From positions 62,001-126,000 of the forward strand of contig NZ_MLFK01000008.1 of assembly GCF_001879205.1 (NCBI RefSeq): a DNA stretch of 64,000 nt. The letters run 5' to 3'. Both the position numbers and the translations under genes were made by a program. The first letter of the stretch is position 1; each line of letters begins with the position of its first letter. Of this stretch, positions 52,557-61,196 are shown in pieces. Source of the stretch: Flavobacterium johnsoniae. GTDB lineage: Bacteria > Bacteroidota > Bacteroidia > Flavobacteriales > Flavobacteriaceae. The notes beneath the pieces are model-generated. The model saw nothing but the letters and a program-made list of their open reading frames with translations, searched no databases and was not told where the DNA came from.

Positions 52557-53266
52557 AAAACGAAATTTTAATAGGATGCTCAAGTTACAATAATCGTTAT
52601 TGGAAGGGAATTTTCTACCCTGACAATCTGACATACTCGGGGTGGTTTGAGTTTTATTGCCAGTACTTTAGCACGTATGAGTTCAACGGAAGCTTTTATA
52701 AGTTTCCAACGCTTAAAATCTTTACCAATTGGTATAATAAAGCGCCTGAAAAATTTTTATTTTCGGTAAAAGCGCCCAAAGAAATTACGCATATCAGGCA
52801 ATTTCAGGACTGCGAAAATCTCCTTTCAGAGTTTTATAATGTCTGCGAAACAGGTTTAAAAGAAAAATTAGGATGTGTTTTATTTCAGTTTGCACCCAGT
52901 TATTCTTTTAGTTCTGAGAGATTACAGCATATTATAAAGAGTTTAGACCTGAAATTTAAAAATGTTGTTGAATTTCGTCATACTTCGTGGTGGAATGATG
53001 AGGTATGGAATGCTTTTTTAGAAAATGATATCACGTTTTGCAGTGTAAGCCATCCTCAGTTACCGCAGACTATTTTCAAAAATTTTCCGCTTATTTATAT
53101 TCGTCTGCATGGAATTCCTAAGATGTTTTACTCTAGTTATTCATCTAAAGAATTACTTCATATAAGAGATGAAACTAATTCAAAATCAGGATTTATATAT
53201 TTTAATAATACAGCAAGCGAGGCGGGTATTCTGAACGCATTGGAGATAAAGAAATTGGTTTTGTGA
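52553..53266 (+). CDS. DUF72 family protein
   Basis: This 237-residue TIM-barrel-like protein is of unknown activity. I chose ATG 52553 (MKNEILIGCSSYNNRYWKGIFYP), which overlaps the stop of the glycosylase gene by ATGA. Family motifs are GCSSYNNRYWKG, TFYKFP-like NGSFYKFPTLKIFTNW, FSVKAPKEITH, VVEFRHTSWW and IYIRLHGIPKMF. Translational coupling to a DNA glycosylase suggests a nucleic-acid related role, which is inference. Confidence 0.88.
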   Translation: MKNEILIGCSSYNNRYWKGIFYPDNLTYSGWFEFYCQYFSTYEFNGSFYKFPTLKIFTNWYNKAPEKFLFSVKAPKEITHIRQFQDCENLLSEFYNVCETGLKEKLGCVLFQFAPSYSFSSERLQHIIKSLDLKFKNVVEFRHTSWWNDEVWNAFLENDITFCSVSHPQLPQTIFKNFPLIYIRLHGIPKMFYSSYSSKELLHIRDETNSKSGFIYFNNTASEAGILNALEIKKLVL

Positions 53267-53273
53267 ATTTAAA

Positions 53274-53359
53274 CGTAAAGAGCGCAAAGAAAAAAAACGC
53301 AAAGCATGCAAAGAAAATAATCCTTAGCTGACTTTGCGTAAAACTTTGCGCTCTTTGCG
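53274..53359. repeat. CGCAAAG inverted repeat after the DUF72 gene
   Basis: CGTAAAGAGCGCAAAG (53274-53289) and CTTTGCGCTCTTTGCG (53344-53359) are inverted copies with one mismatch. CGCAAAGCATGCAAAG copies lie between them. It may act as a terminator-like structure and is related to 35421 and 59621. Confidence 0.7.
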
Positions 53360-53383
53360 ATTAAAAAAGCTTTGCGGAAATTG

Positions 53384-53884
53384 TTATAACTTCAAATTCC
53401 CTTCAATCCCATCATCCATAGTTTTACCGGTTACTAGGGCAGTGGCCATTTTTGCAATAGCAACCATTTTGCCGTGTTTGTTGTTCCAGTAATAACCATC
53501 TTCGGGTACGACTGTAATGACGCTTAAGTTAGGATCGTCTTCACCTCCCGGCATCCAGACTTTTACAATTGGGTCGTATAATTCCTTGATGGTTTCGCGG
53601 TCATAAGAAATTGAAGCGCTACCATGTAAAGTCAGGAATTTATCGTGCGGTTCTGCAAAGAAAAGCTCAACTTGAGGGTTGAGGGTTATTTCTGCATTTT
53701 GGCTGCTGTTTCGGTCTGATAAGAACCAAAGATGGCCTAATTCATCTACTTTTTGAACCGACATTGGGCGAGATTGCAGTCTGTCGCTGTTGTAAGTGCA
53801 AAACATGCACGTTTTTATAGTTTCTGCCAGATCTTTTATTTTATCGGCTGCTAATTCATCTGTAAGGTCTTTATGATCTCCCAT
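53384..53884 (-). CDS. General stress protein 26-like PPOX-fold protein
   Basis: This 166-residue protein has the split-barrel flavin-binding fold. Key text is TCMFCTYNSDRLQSRPMSVQ near residue 27, LWFLSDRNSSQNAEI, VELFFAEPHDKFLTLHGSASI and VWMPGGEDDPNLSVI. It matches the Bacillus GSP26 group (about 140-170 residues), which binds flavins. The reaction is unknown. It carries the shared upstream box at 53983-53966. Confidence 0.85.
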   Translation of the reverse strand: MGDHKDLTDELAADKIKDLAETIKTCMFCTYNSDRLQSRPMSVQKVDELGHLWFLSDRNSSQNAEITLNPQVELFFAEPHDKFLTLHGSASISYDRETIKELYDPIVKVWMPGGEDDPNLSVITVVPEDGYYWNNKHGKMVAIAKMATALVTGKTMDDGIEGNLKL

Positions 53885-53944
53885 GGCTTTATAATTTAAG
53901 TTTAATAAATAGCTGATTTTGTGGTGTATAAATCTCCACTATAG

Positions 53945-53983
53945 CAAAATTCAGGTTTTTGCAGCGGATTGGCTTACAGAATT
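53945..53983 (-). promoter_or_regulatory. Shared stress box and -7-like element before the PPOX gene
   Basis: On the minus strand, AATTCTGTAAGCCAATCC (53983-53966) is followed after 13 bp by GAATTTTG (53952-53945), one base from TAnnTTTG. The CCTGAAT text before the -7 element is shared with the DUF4142 site. Confidence 0.55.
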
Positions 53984-54096
53984 ATATTTTTAAATTATTA
54001 TATTCCAATGGTTAATTTTGTGAGAATTTTGAAACAAAATACAGGATGATTTTATAATTTACGCTATCTTTGAAGAAATAGTTTATCCCAAATTAT

Positions 54097-54528
54097 ATGA
54101 AAAACTTCACAATTTTCTACACAGATGATGACGAAGACGATTTGAGCATTTTTACAGATGCCGTAGAGTCATTATCAAAAGAGATTAACCTGCAGACTTA
54201 TTCGGGCGGCGAAAAATTATTGAACGCAATTCATCATCCGCCTCCTACACCCAGTGTTATTTTCCTGGATTTAAATATGCCCGGAAAAAACGGTTTTGAT
54301 GTCCTCAACGAACTAAAAGGTTCAAAAGAGAATAGCGATATACCCGTTATTATCTTTTCGACTTCAAATGAGCCTGGTATTATAGAAAAATGTCTCAATT
54401 TAGGAGCCAATTACTTTATTACCAAGCCTGTTTTAATGAAAGATATTATAAAATCGATCGAGCATTCTCTTACGATCAACTGGAAAGAGTTTGTCCCCGA
54501 CCGTAAAACGTTTGTATATAAATCGTAA
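54097..54528 (+). CDS. Single-domain response regulator (Rcp1/CheY-like)
   Basis: This 143-residue stand-alone receiver has the acidic cluster TDDDEDD, phospho-acceptor Asp58 in VIFLDLNMPGKNGF, Ser/Thr in IFSTSNEP and Lys in FITKPV. It has no output domain and probably acts through protein contacts or as a phosphate sink. Its neighbour is a convergent multi-PAS histidine kinase, which would be a natural phosphodonor. This type often pairs with phytochrome-like kinases. Confidence 0.92.
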   Translation: MKNFTIFYTDDDEDDLSIFTDAVESLSKEINLQTYSGGEKLLNAIHHPPPTPSVIFLDLNMPGKNGFDVLNELKGSKENSDIPVIIFSTSNEPGIIEKCLNLGANYFITKPVLMKDIIKSIEHSLTINWKEFVPDRKTFVYKS

Positions 54529-54550
54529 TTACATTTTTGATGTAAAAAGA

Positions 54551-54592
54551 AATACCAAACTTATTTAGTAAATGAGTTTGGTATTTTTTTAT
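54551..54592. terminator. Terminator between the receiver and multi-PAS kinase genes
   Basis: AATACCAAACT (54551-54561) pairs with AGTTTGGTATT (54575-54585) and is followed by a run of T. It lies between convergent genes. Confidence 0.85.
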
Positions 54593-57500
54593 AGTTCCGG
54601 GATAAAGATTTTAAAAGTCGCTCCGCTGTCTTTTTCGCTGCCTGCTTTAATAATTCCCTTATGATTTTCGACAATCTTTTTTACGATTGCCAGTCCAATT
54701 CCGGTTCCTGAGAACTCACTTTCCGTGTTTAACCTCTGAAAAACTTCGAAAATACGCTCTTTGTACTCATTGTCAAAACCAATTCCGTTATCTGTAATTC
54801 TTAAACAAAAATAAATTTTATCCGGATAATCTACTTTAAAATTGAGTTTATGTCCAACAACTCTTCGGCTTTTTACTTCGATACAGGGCGCAATGCCTTT
54901 GCGGGAAAACTTTAAAGCATTTCCAATAAGGTTGTGTAATAACTGTCTGAATTGAAAAGGCATAACTGTTACAGTTCCCAAAGGATTAAGATTTATAACT
55001 GCATTTTTTTCTTCAATTCGTTCTGAAAAATCCATTATTACTTCTTCAAGAATTTCATCCAGATTGGTTTTTACAAAAATCCGTTCAGCAGAATTTGTTC
55101 TCGAATAGGTGAGAAGGTCTTGTATAAGCGTCTGCATTCTCTTTGCCGAAACTTCAATTCGTTCCAGATAAGTTTTGGCTTTTGCCGAAATATTCTGATC
55201 ATCCAGCTCAGACAAGCGGCTTGCAAAAGTCTGTATTTTTCTAAGCGGTTCCTGCAAATCATGGCTCGATATATAAGCAAAAGACTGCAGTTCAATATTC
55301 ATATTAATTAAATCCCTGTTTTTAAGTTCGAGCTCCAGAGTTCGATCGTGAACCTGTTTTGCAAGCTGGTCTGAAAAATCCTTTTGGTTCTGAATATCAG
55401 TACTTGTACCTACCCACATTTGAATCTTTCCTTCAATATCTTTCTGAGGAATCGCCCGGCTTAATTGCCAGCGGTATTTTCCATCATGACGACGAAAACG
55501 GTTTTCAAATAAATATTCTTCTCCGGTTTTTATAGATTCCATCCAGCGGTTCACATTTGCTTCGCGATCTTCAGGATGAATAAACTGAAGCCATCCGTTT
55601 TTGTCAACATCATCTTTAGAAATACCTGTAAAATCATATAAGGACTGGTTAAAATAATCAATATTTCCCATGGCATCACTTGTCCAGACAAACTGCGGCA
55701 TCGAGTCGGCCAGAACCCTGAACTTTTCCTCGCTTTTCATTAAAATTTCCTGACGATTCCTTTCCTCGGTAATATCCATTATGGTTCCAAGCATTTTAAC
55801 CGGGTTCTTTAGTTCATCAAAAAATATTTTTCCGTGAACCCTTATCCAGGATATCGAGTTATCCAGTTTTAAAACTCTTGCTTCGTACTTATAAATATTG
55901 GTTTTTAATGCAGTTAAATACGCTTGTTCGATAGTAGGAAGATCTTCTTCTAATATGCGTGATAAAACCTCCGGGCGCGAAATTTTTATATCCTTTGGAA
56001 GGCCAAAAAGATCAGGCAAATTATCAGAATAAATTAATTCCTGAGTCTGTACATTTAAATCCCAGGTTACAATTTCGGCAATTTCAGAAGCCAAACGGGC
56101 CCTTTCTTCTGCATCTTCCACTTTTTTACGGGCTTCGACCTTTTCTGTAACATTGTTTACGGTAATCATGATGGATGATATTTCACCGTTTTTCTCGTAT
56201 AAAGGGGTATACTGGTAATCTAAATAGAATTTTTCTAACTTTCCATTTATATCGATGTAAGCCACAGATTCATTCTCCTTAATCGTTTTTCCATTTTGGA
56301 GAACTTCATTAAGAAGCTGGGGATATTTTTGCTCTAATAACTCAGGAAATACTTTCAGCGCTGGTTTTCCGATTGTTTCACTTGGTTTTTTCTGCCAGAT
56401 ATCTTCATGCATTGTGGTATTGGCAAGTTCAATGATGTAATCTTTTCCTTTAAAGATCGTCATAGCAATAGGAGACTGCATGACAAGATTTCGAAAAGCT
56501 TTTTCGCTTTCGGCCAGGAAATATTTCGTTTTTACCGATTCTGTTACTTCATCACATACAATAATAACGCCCGTTACAACATCATTTTCTTCCCGTAAAG
56601 GATGAAATACCAAATTAAAGTAACAATCTTCCTCTTTGCCATATCGGTTTAAGGTAACTAATAATTCGTTGGCAAAATATGGTTTTCCGGTTTCGTAGAC
56701 TTTTGAAAGAAGTGGATAAACGGTTTCCCTGGCTTCGGGAACAGAGGCAAAAACGGGTTTGTTTAGCGTTTCTTTTTCAGTGCTATCAATAATTTGCAAG
56801 TAAGTTGCATTAACCATTTCCACAACCAAATCTTCCCCTTTAACAATGGCAATGGCAAGCGGTACCTGACGAACGATATTTCGAAATCTTTTTTCACTTT
56901 CTTCTACGGCATTGCGGGCATTTACCTCAATTGTAACATCGTTTGCAATTGCCACAATTCCGGAGATAGTTCCGTCAGGTTCTTTTAAGGCTTCGTAAAC
57001 TACATTAATAAAGGTATCTACAATTTTACCGTTTCGGGTCAGTTTTACCGGCAGTTCATTTGCCGTAAACCTTTCGCCGGTGGTATAAACTTTTAAAAGA
57101 ATATCTTCTAATCCTTGCCCTGTTACTTCAGGAAGCGATTCAAAAATAGGTTTATTGAGAACTTGATGTTCTTTTCGCTGCCAGATTTCCAGCATTAGTT
57201 CGTTTGCAATTTCAACAACATAATCCGGCCCTCTAAAAATGCACATTGCATTTGGTGTTTGCAGAATATTATTGCGATAGCGCTCGTTGCTGTTTTCTAA
57301 TTTTTTTCGAACGTTTACTTGTTCAGTGGTTTCGCTGCATATTACCAAAACTCCGGCTATCTGTCCATCGTCGTTGGTTACGGGACTGTAGCTGAAGGTC
57401 CAGTAAACGTCCTCCATTTTTCCGTTTCTATAAATAGGCAGCAATAAATCTTCATGCCATGTAGCTTCGCCTTCAGTTAAAACCTGATGAATTAAAGGAC

Positions 57501-57795
57501 CTATGAAATGCCAGATTTCAGGCCAGTATTCGGCACCTTTTTGTCCTAATACATTGGGGTGCTTGCCATCGTTTCCAAGGCTCGGACGATAAGCATCATT
57601 GTAAAAACAGATATGTTCTTCTCCCCAAAACAAAAACATGGGGAATTTTGAATTTAAGAGAATTCCCAAAGTAGTACGCAGACTTTGAGGCCAGGATTCG
57701 ACAGCACCAACAGAGGTTTTGCTCCAGTCTTTGGCGCGCATCATTGCACCCATTTCGCCTCCTTTGGCAAGAAAATCATGATTGGTATTGTTCAT
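54589..57795 (-). CDS. Multi-PAS sensor histidine kinase (1068 aa)
   Basis: This large soluble kinase has no clear TMS. It opens with a PAS-like region (about 30-165; FLFWGEEHICFYNDAYRPSLG), followed by about five more PAS/PAC units ending near 815. Repeated NGKIVDTFINVVYEALKE and RYGKEEDCYFNLVFHPL-like text marks PAC segments. HisKA follows, with H-box YISSHDLQEPLRKIQ and His845. HATPase shows HNLIGNALKFS and GTGIGLAIVKKIVENH. It is intact and lacks a receiver. Its own upstream region does not contain a clear copy of the shared stress box. Confidence 0.93.
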   Translation of the reverse strand: MNNTNHDFLAKGGEMGAMMRAKDWSKTSVGAVESWPQSLRTTLGILLNSKFPMFLFWGEEHICFYNDAYRPSLGNDGKHPNVLGQKGAEYWPEIWHFIGPLIHQVLTEGEATWHEDLLLPIYRNGKMEDVYWTFSYSPVTNDDGQIAGVLVICSETTEQVNVRKKLENSNERYRNNILQTPNAMCIFRGPDYVVEIANELMLEIWQRKEHQVLNKPIFESLPEVTGQGLEDILLKVYTTGERFTANELPVKLTRNGKIVDTFINVVYEALKEPDGTISGIVAIANDVTIEVNARNAVEESEKRFRNIVRQVPLAIAIVKGEDLVVEMVNATYLQIIDSTEKETLNKPVFASVPEARETVYPLLSKVYETGKPYFANELLVTLNRYGKEEDCYFNLVFHPLREENDVVTGVIIVCDEVTESVKTKYFLAESEKAFRNLVMQSPIAMTIFKGKDYIIELANTTMHEDIWQKKPSETIGKPALKVFPELLEQKYPQLLNEVLQNGKTIKENESVAYIDINGKLEKFYLDYQYTPLYEKNGEISSIMITVNNVTEKVEARKKVEDAEERARLASEIAEIVTWDLNVQTQELIYSDNLPDLFGLPKDIKISRPEVLSRILEEDLPTIEQAYLTALKTNIYKYEARVLKLDNSISWIRVHGKIFFDELKNPVKMLGTIMDITEERNRQEILMKSEEKFRVLADSMPQFVWTSDAMGNIDYFNQSLYDFTGISKDDVDKNGWLQFIHPEDREANVNRWMESIKTGEEYLFENRFRRHDGKYRWQLSRAIPQKDIEGKIQMWVGTSTDIQNQKDFSDQLAKQVHDRTLELELKNRDLINMNIELQSFAYISSHDLQEPLRKIQTFASRLSELDDQNISAKAKTYLERIEVSAKRMQTLIQDLLTYSRTNSAERIFVKTNLDEILEEVIMDFSERIEEKNAVINLNPLGTVTVMPFQFRQLLHNLIGNALKFSRKGIAPCIEVKSRRVVGHKLNFKVDYPDKIYFCLRITDNGIGFDNEYKERIFEVFQRLNTESEFSGTGIGLAIVKKIVENHKGIIKAGSEKDSGATFKIFIPEL

Positions 57796-58022
57796 TAAAA
57801 TTTGATTTTGTCTTGGTTAAAACAATAAATTTTATGTAATAAATATAGTATTTTATACCATATATATTTCATAGAAGTTTAAAATTAATAAAAAATAAAC
57901 ATTGAATTCTGTGCCTTTTTTGAATGAGGCAACATTAAAATCTATTGAGTTAATCTTCATTGATTTTAATGGCGAAATTTGAATAAACAAAGATTACTTA
58001 ACTAATCTTAATTCATAAAATC

Positions 58023-58361
58023 ATGAAAAAAGAACAAAAACACGAAACCGACTATATACAAAAATACCAAGATGAAGGCTATACAAAGAATTACTTATTT
58101 GATAATGGCTGTCTTATAGATGCAGAAACTAAATATGCTTACCAGCCAGATGAAGTTTTTATTGTAGCGCACCATCGTTATGAAGGAATGAGCGATCCTG
58201 ACGATATGTCGATCTTATATGTTATCGAAACTAAGGATCAGCAAAAGGGAACACATTTGCTGGGATATGGCCCAACAGCAGATTTAGAAGAAGCTGAATT
58301 TTTTAAAGATATTCCGAAAAAGAATTATTCTAAAAATGCCGACATCAATGAACTTACCTAA
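58023..58361 (+). CDS. Hypothetical cytoplasmic protein (112 aa)
   Basis: I do not recognise this family with confidence. Close homologs in Flavobacterium are, to my recollection, sometimes labelled phosphoribosylpyrophosphate synthetase, but no PRPP-binding motif is visible and the label is likely wrong. It has a mixed alpha/beta pattern: LFDNGCLIDAETKYAYQPDE, VFIVAHHRYEGMSDPDDMSI and GYGPTADLEEAEFFKDI. There is no signal peptide or TMS. It is located in the stress and sensor region. An imperfect terminator follows at 58396-58426. Confidence 0.6.
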   Translation: MKKEQKHETDYIQKYQDEGYTKNYLFDNGCLIDAETKYAYQPDEVFIVAHHRYEGMSDPDDMSILYVIETKDQQKGTHLLGYGPTADLEEAEFFKDIPKKNYSKNADINELT

Positions 58362-58395
58362 AATAAAATAGATAAGTATTTTTATTTTGCTGAGG

Positions 58396-58442
58396 AGCAG
58401 TTGTTCCAGATTTATCTGGAGCAGCTGTTTTTTTTTTTTTTG
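58396..58442 (+). terminator. Terminator after the 58023 gene
   Basis: AGCAGTTGTTCCAGAT (58396-58411) pairs with ATCTGGAGCAGCTGTT (58414-58429) with mismatches, then a long T run reaches 58440. The gap 58362-58695 holds this terminator, the repeat below and AT-rich promoter-like DNA. No gene is seen. Confidence 0.8.
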
Positions 58443-58545
58443 AGGTTCAAAGGTTCAAAGGTTCAGTGGGATAGAGTTAAGTAATAGAGGTATTGATTAC
58501 CTAAAAAAAGCTTTGAACCTTTGCTTCTCTGAACCTTTGTCCCTT
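58443..58545. repeat. GGTTCAAA repeats with distal inverted copies
   Basis: Three GGTTCAAA-like units (58443-58466) are matched by CTTTGAACCTTTG and GAACCTTTGTCCCTT (58511-58545). This is the same family as 33701-33880, with the same CCTTTGTCCCTTAAA right end. Confidence 0.7.
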
Positions 58546-58695
58546 AAAGTAAAAATTATGAAATTTCTGAATGAAATTGTATAAGGGTTTGATTTATAAT
58601 AAGTACGAAATTTGGTTTAAGCAAAATGAGATAAAAACCAAAAGTTATTTTGTGCGTAAATGAACATAAATAACTTTTTTTAAAACCAAACCAAA

Positions 58696-59490
58696 ATGAA
58701 AAAACTTTACATAAATACAGGAGAATTTGATGCTGTTTTTAACGATCTGAAAGAAAGTTTCAGCGGAAAACTCACTGCTAAAAACAATGATTACAATTTG
58801 GATATTCAATCAAAATGGACAAAAGGATCGATAAAAGGGACCCGTTTTGATGACAAAGTGCTTTTTATGCATTTTGATCTTGAGTTTCATCAGGAAGTTA
58901 GTTTAAGTATTGAATCATTTCATTCAGCGCCTGTATTTTTTGTGTATTGTGAAAATGGAACGGTAAGCCATAGTTTTGGTGCAAATGGAGATAAAAAGGT
59001 GCTGAGTAAAAATCAATCAGCTGTATTGAATAATTCTTCAGTAATTAACAGTGTTTTATACTTCGAAAGTCATAAACGCATTCAATTTACATTATTGGGA
59101 ATGCCTACAATTGAAAATAAAAATGCTGAGTTGATTTCGCAGGTAAAACAACGTTTTACAAACGACTCTGGAAACTATATTTATATTGGAAAGGGGAATT
59201 CTAAAATATACGAAAAAATCCAGGAATATAAATCAGTACCCCAAAAAGGTATTGTGGGAACACTGCTTAAAAAAAGCATCTTAAAAAACATTGTCGAGAT
59301 AGAAGTAGAGCAGCACAGTTTCAACTATCTTAAAACATTTGATCCCGTTGTAAATATGGCCATCAGACAGATGAATGAAATCAAGCGAATTTCAACCATG
59401 AATTTTTCTGAATTGCTTTCTACGGCAAAGCTTTTTAGATCAAGACATCAATGGTCTTTTAAACCATACAATCAAAAATTAGCTAGCTAA
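58696..59490 (+). CDS. AraC-like protein lacking the HTH region
   Basis: This 264-residue protein resembles the N-terminal sensing half of some Bacteroidota AraC-type regulators: SIESFHSAPVFFVYCENGTV and KNQSAVLNNSSVINSV read like a cupin-type sensor. The C-terminal part (about 190-264) has no recognisable double HTH; it ends RSRHQWSFKPYNQKLAS. It may be a ligand-binding relic, a modulatory protein or a family with an unusual DNA-binding end. Low-moderate certainty of family. Confidence 0.5.
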   Translation: MKKLYINTGEFDAVFNDLKESFSGKLTAKNNDYNLDIQSKWTKGSIKGTRFDDKVLFMHFDLEFHQEVSLSIESFHSAPVFFVYCENGTVSHSFGANGDKKVLSKNQSAVLNNSSVINSVLYFESHKRIQFTLLGMPTIENKNAELISQVKQRFTNDSGNYIYIGKGNSKIYEKIQEYKSVPQKGIVGTLLKKSILKNIVEIEVEQHSFNYLKTFDPVVNMAIRQMNEIKRISTMNFSELLSTAKLFRSRHQWSFKPYNQKLAS

Positions 59491-59521
59491 CAAGCATTAT
59501 ATATAACTACTATTACGTAAA

Positions 59522-59556
59522 AAAAACAGCTTTCCTAAAGAGCTGTTTTTTTATTT
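59522..59556. terminator. Terminator after the AraC-like gene
   Basis: AAAAACAGCT (59522-59531) pairs with AGCTGTTTTT (59541-59550), followed by T-rich sequence. Confidence 0.8.
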
Positions 59557-59857
59557 TTAAGCTTTTGAGTTTTTTTGACCACGGGCCCGCACTGTTTTTT
59601 GATCAAATACCAGCGTTTGAATCTCGCAAAGTCGGAGAAACGCAAAGTTTCTAGGTTAACATCCAGATTTAGCTAGCTGAAAAATCAGCAATAAACAAAG
59701 GACTTAGCCCAACCTTTATGGTTTGGTTAAAGCCCCGATACTTTCAGGCTAGAGTTAGCGAAAATTTAAAATTCGATTAAACCGTTTCATTCGAACAACT
59801 CAAAGGCTAAAAAATAACTTAGAACCTTAGAACCTTAGCCTCTTAGCACCTTATGCA
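59557..59857. other. Gene-free, repeat-rich gap
   Basis: This is most of the 367-bp region between the AraC-like gene and the SemiSWEET gene. It holds a CGCAAAG repeat (59621-59648) and a run of TTAGAACC-like units near 59818-59845. The middle section (about 59650-59790) is less AT-rich, with no ORF, RNA gene or clear hairpin that I can support. Confidence 0.5.
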
Positions 59858-60118
59858 TTACTCTTTCTCATAATAAATAATAAAATAAACCATAAGCAGG
59901 TTTAAGCATAAAGAGACGCTGTTTGTAATTATGATGGGAAGGTCTTGTTTTAAAATTCCATAGATCACCCATACCAAAATCCCAAAGGTCAGAATCCCGA
60001 AAGTTTTAAGCGAAATGTCTTTTACTTTCTTAGTTTTCCAAACTTTATAAATTTGGGGCAGTACGGAAATCGTAACACAAGTTCCGGCAAAAAGGCCTAT
60101 GATGTCGATGTAATTCAT
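59858..60118 (-). CDS. SemiSWEET-type sugar transporter
   Basis: This 86-residue membrane protein has three TMS and the half-transporter PQ motif SVLPQIYKVWKTKKVKDIS at about residues 18-36. GILTFGILVWVIYGI and PIIITNSVSLCLNLLMVYF make up TMS 2 and 3. SemiSWEETs dimerise to carry sugars down a gradient. It is monocistronic, ahead of a general-stress SDR gene on the same strand but separated by 131 bp of repeat-like DNA. Confidence 0.9.
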   Translation of the reverse strand: MNYIDIIGLFAGTCVTISVLPQIYKVWKTKKVKDISLKTFGILTFGILVWVIYGILKQDLPIIITNSVSLCLNLLMVYFIIYYEKE

Positions 60119-60249
60119 TTTTTTGTTTTTTCTTAAAGATGCTGCGATACTTAGGTGATAAGGTGCTGAGTTTTCTAATTGAACCGATTTAGTGACAGAA
60201 AATGCTAAGACGAAACCTTAATATCTCAGCATCTTAATAACTACACAAA

Positions 60250-61098
60250 TCATCCCCCTACAAGTTCGCCTCCATTAATGTGAATAAACTGTCCGGTTAT
60301 ATAACTGCTGTCTTCAGAGGCTAAGAATACATAGGCAGGGCCAACTTCAGAGGGTTGTCCGGCCCTTTCCATTGGATTATCTTTTCCAAAATCCGAAAGT
60401 TTATCAAAACTTGCTACAATCAATGGTGTCCAGATTGGTCCCGGAGCTACTCCGTTTACCCTGATTTTTCTTTTCGCAAGCATAGTCGACAATGATCTTG
60501 TAAAGCTTACTATTGCTCCTTTTGTGCTGGCATAATCTGCTAAATGTTCGCTTCCCCGATAAGCGGTTACAGAACTTGTATTGATAATTGTATCGCCTTC
60601 TTTTAAATAAGGCAGCGCCGCTTTTGTAATATAGAAATACGGATAAATATTTGTTTCAAATGTTTTATGCAGCTGTGCCGAAGTAATTTTTTCCAATTCG
60701 GTTTGAGGAAACTGAACCGCAGCATTATTTACGATAATATTTATAGTTTTAAACGTCGTGATGCATTTTTTAACTGCGCTTTTGCAGAATTTTTCATCTT
60801 TCAAATCACCGCTTATTATAATACATTGACGGCCTTCTTTTTCGATCATTTCTTTGGTTTCCCTGGCATCCTTATCTTCTTTTAAATATACAATTGCAAT
60901 ATTGGCGCCTTCACGCGCAAAATGAACGGCGACGCTTCGGCCAATACCGCTGTCTCCACCAGTAATAAAAGCGGTTTTGCCTAAAAGTTTGCCGCTTCCG
61001 GTATAATTTTCTCTTATAATTTCGGGTTCGGGAGTCATTTTATGTTCGTTTCCCGGGAGTTGCTGTTTTTGTTCTGGGAATGTTTTAGGCTTTTTCAT
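60250..61098 (-). CDS. General stress SDR oxidoreductase (YdaD/YhdF-like)
   Basis: This 282-residue short-chain dehydrogenase has a polar N-terminal tail (KPKTFPEQKQQLPGNEH) before TAFITGGDSGIGRSVAVHFA, the NAD(P) motif. NNAAVQFPQT and the catalytic S-Y-K arrangement (SSVTAYRGSEHLADYASTKGA) follow. Length, tail and IDxxWTPLI-like text match general stress protein 39/YdaD relatives. The substrate is unknown. The gap upstream to 61480 (382 bp) holds a weak relative of the shared stress box at 61179-61196 and AT-rich DNA, but no gene. Confidence 0.9.
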   Translation of the reverse strand: MKKPKTFPEQKQQLPGNEHKMTPEPEIIRENYTGSGKLLGKTAFITGGDSGIGRSVAVHFAREGANIAIVYLKEDKDARETKEMIEKEGRQCIIISGDLKDEKFCKSAVKKCITTFKTINIIVNNAAVQFPQTELEKITSAQLHKTFETNIYPYFYITKAALPYLKEGDTIINTSSVTAYRGSEHLADYASTKGAIVSFTRSLSTMLAKRKIRVNGVAPGPIWTPLIVASFDKLSDFGKDNPMERAGQPSEVGPAYVFLASEDSSYITGQFIHINGGELVGG

Positions 61099-61178
61099 AA
61101 CATTAATAATTTAAAGCATTTGTTTAACTATTTAAAATTACCCGATTTAAAGCGCAGCAAGCAGCTGTAATAAATTTA

Positions 61179-61196
61179 AGATTGCCTCAAAAGATT
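61179..61196 (-). promoter_or_regulatory. Weak stress-box relative before the SDR gene
   Basis: On the minus strand AATCTTTTGAGGCAATCT resembles the DUF4142 box (AATCCTGTAAGGCAATCC), most clearly in AGGCAATC. The downstream -7 spacing does not fit the other sites. Low certainty. Confidence 0.3.

Noticed and set aside
58023..58361. Phosphoribosylpyrophosphate synthetase call
   Set aside because: No PRPP-binding loop or ATP motif is visible in 112 residues, so the label often attached to this kind of protein is not supported.
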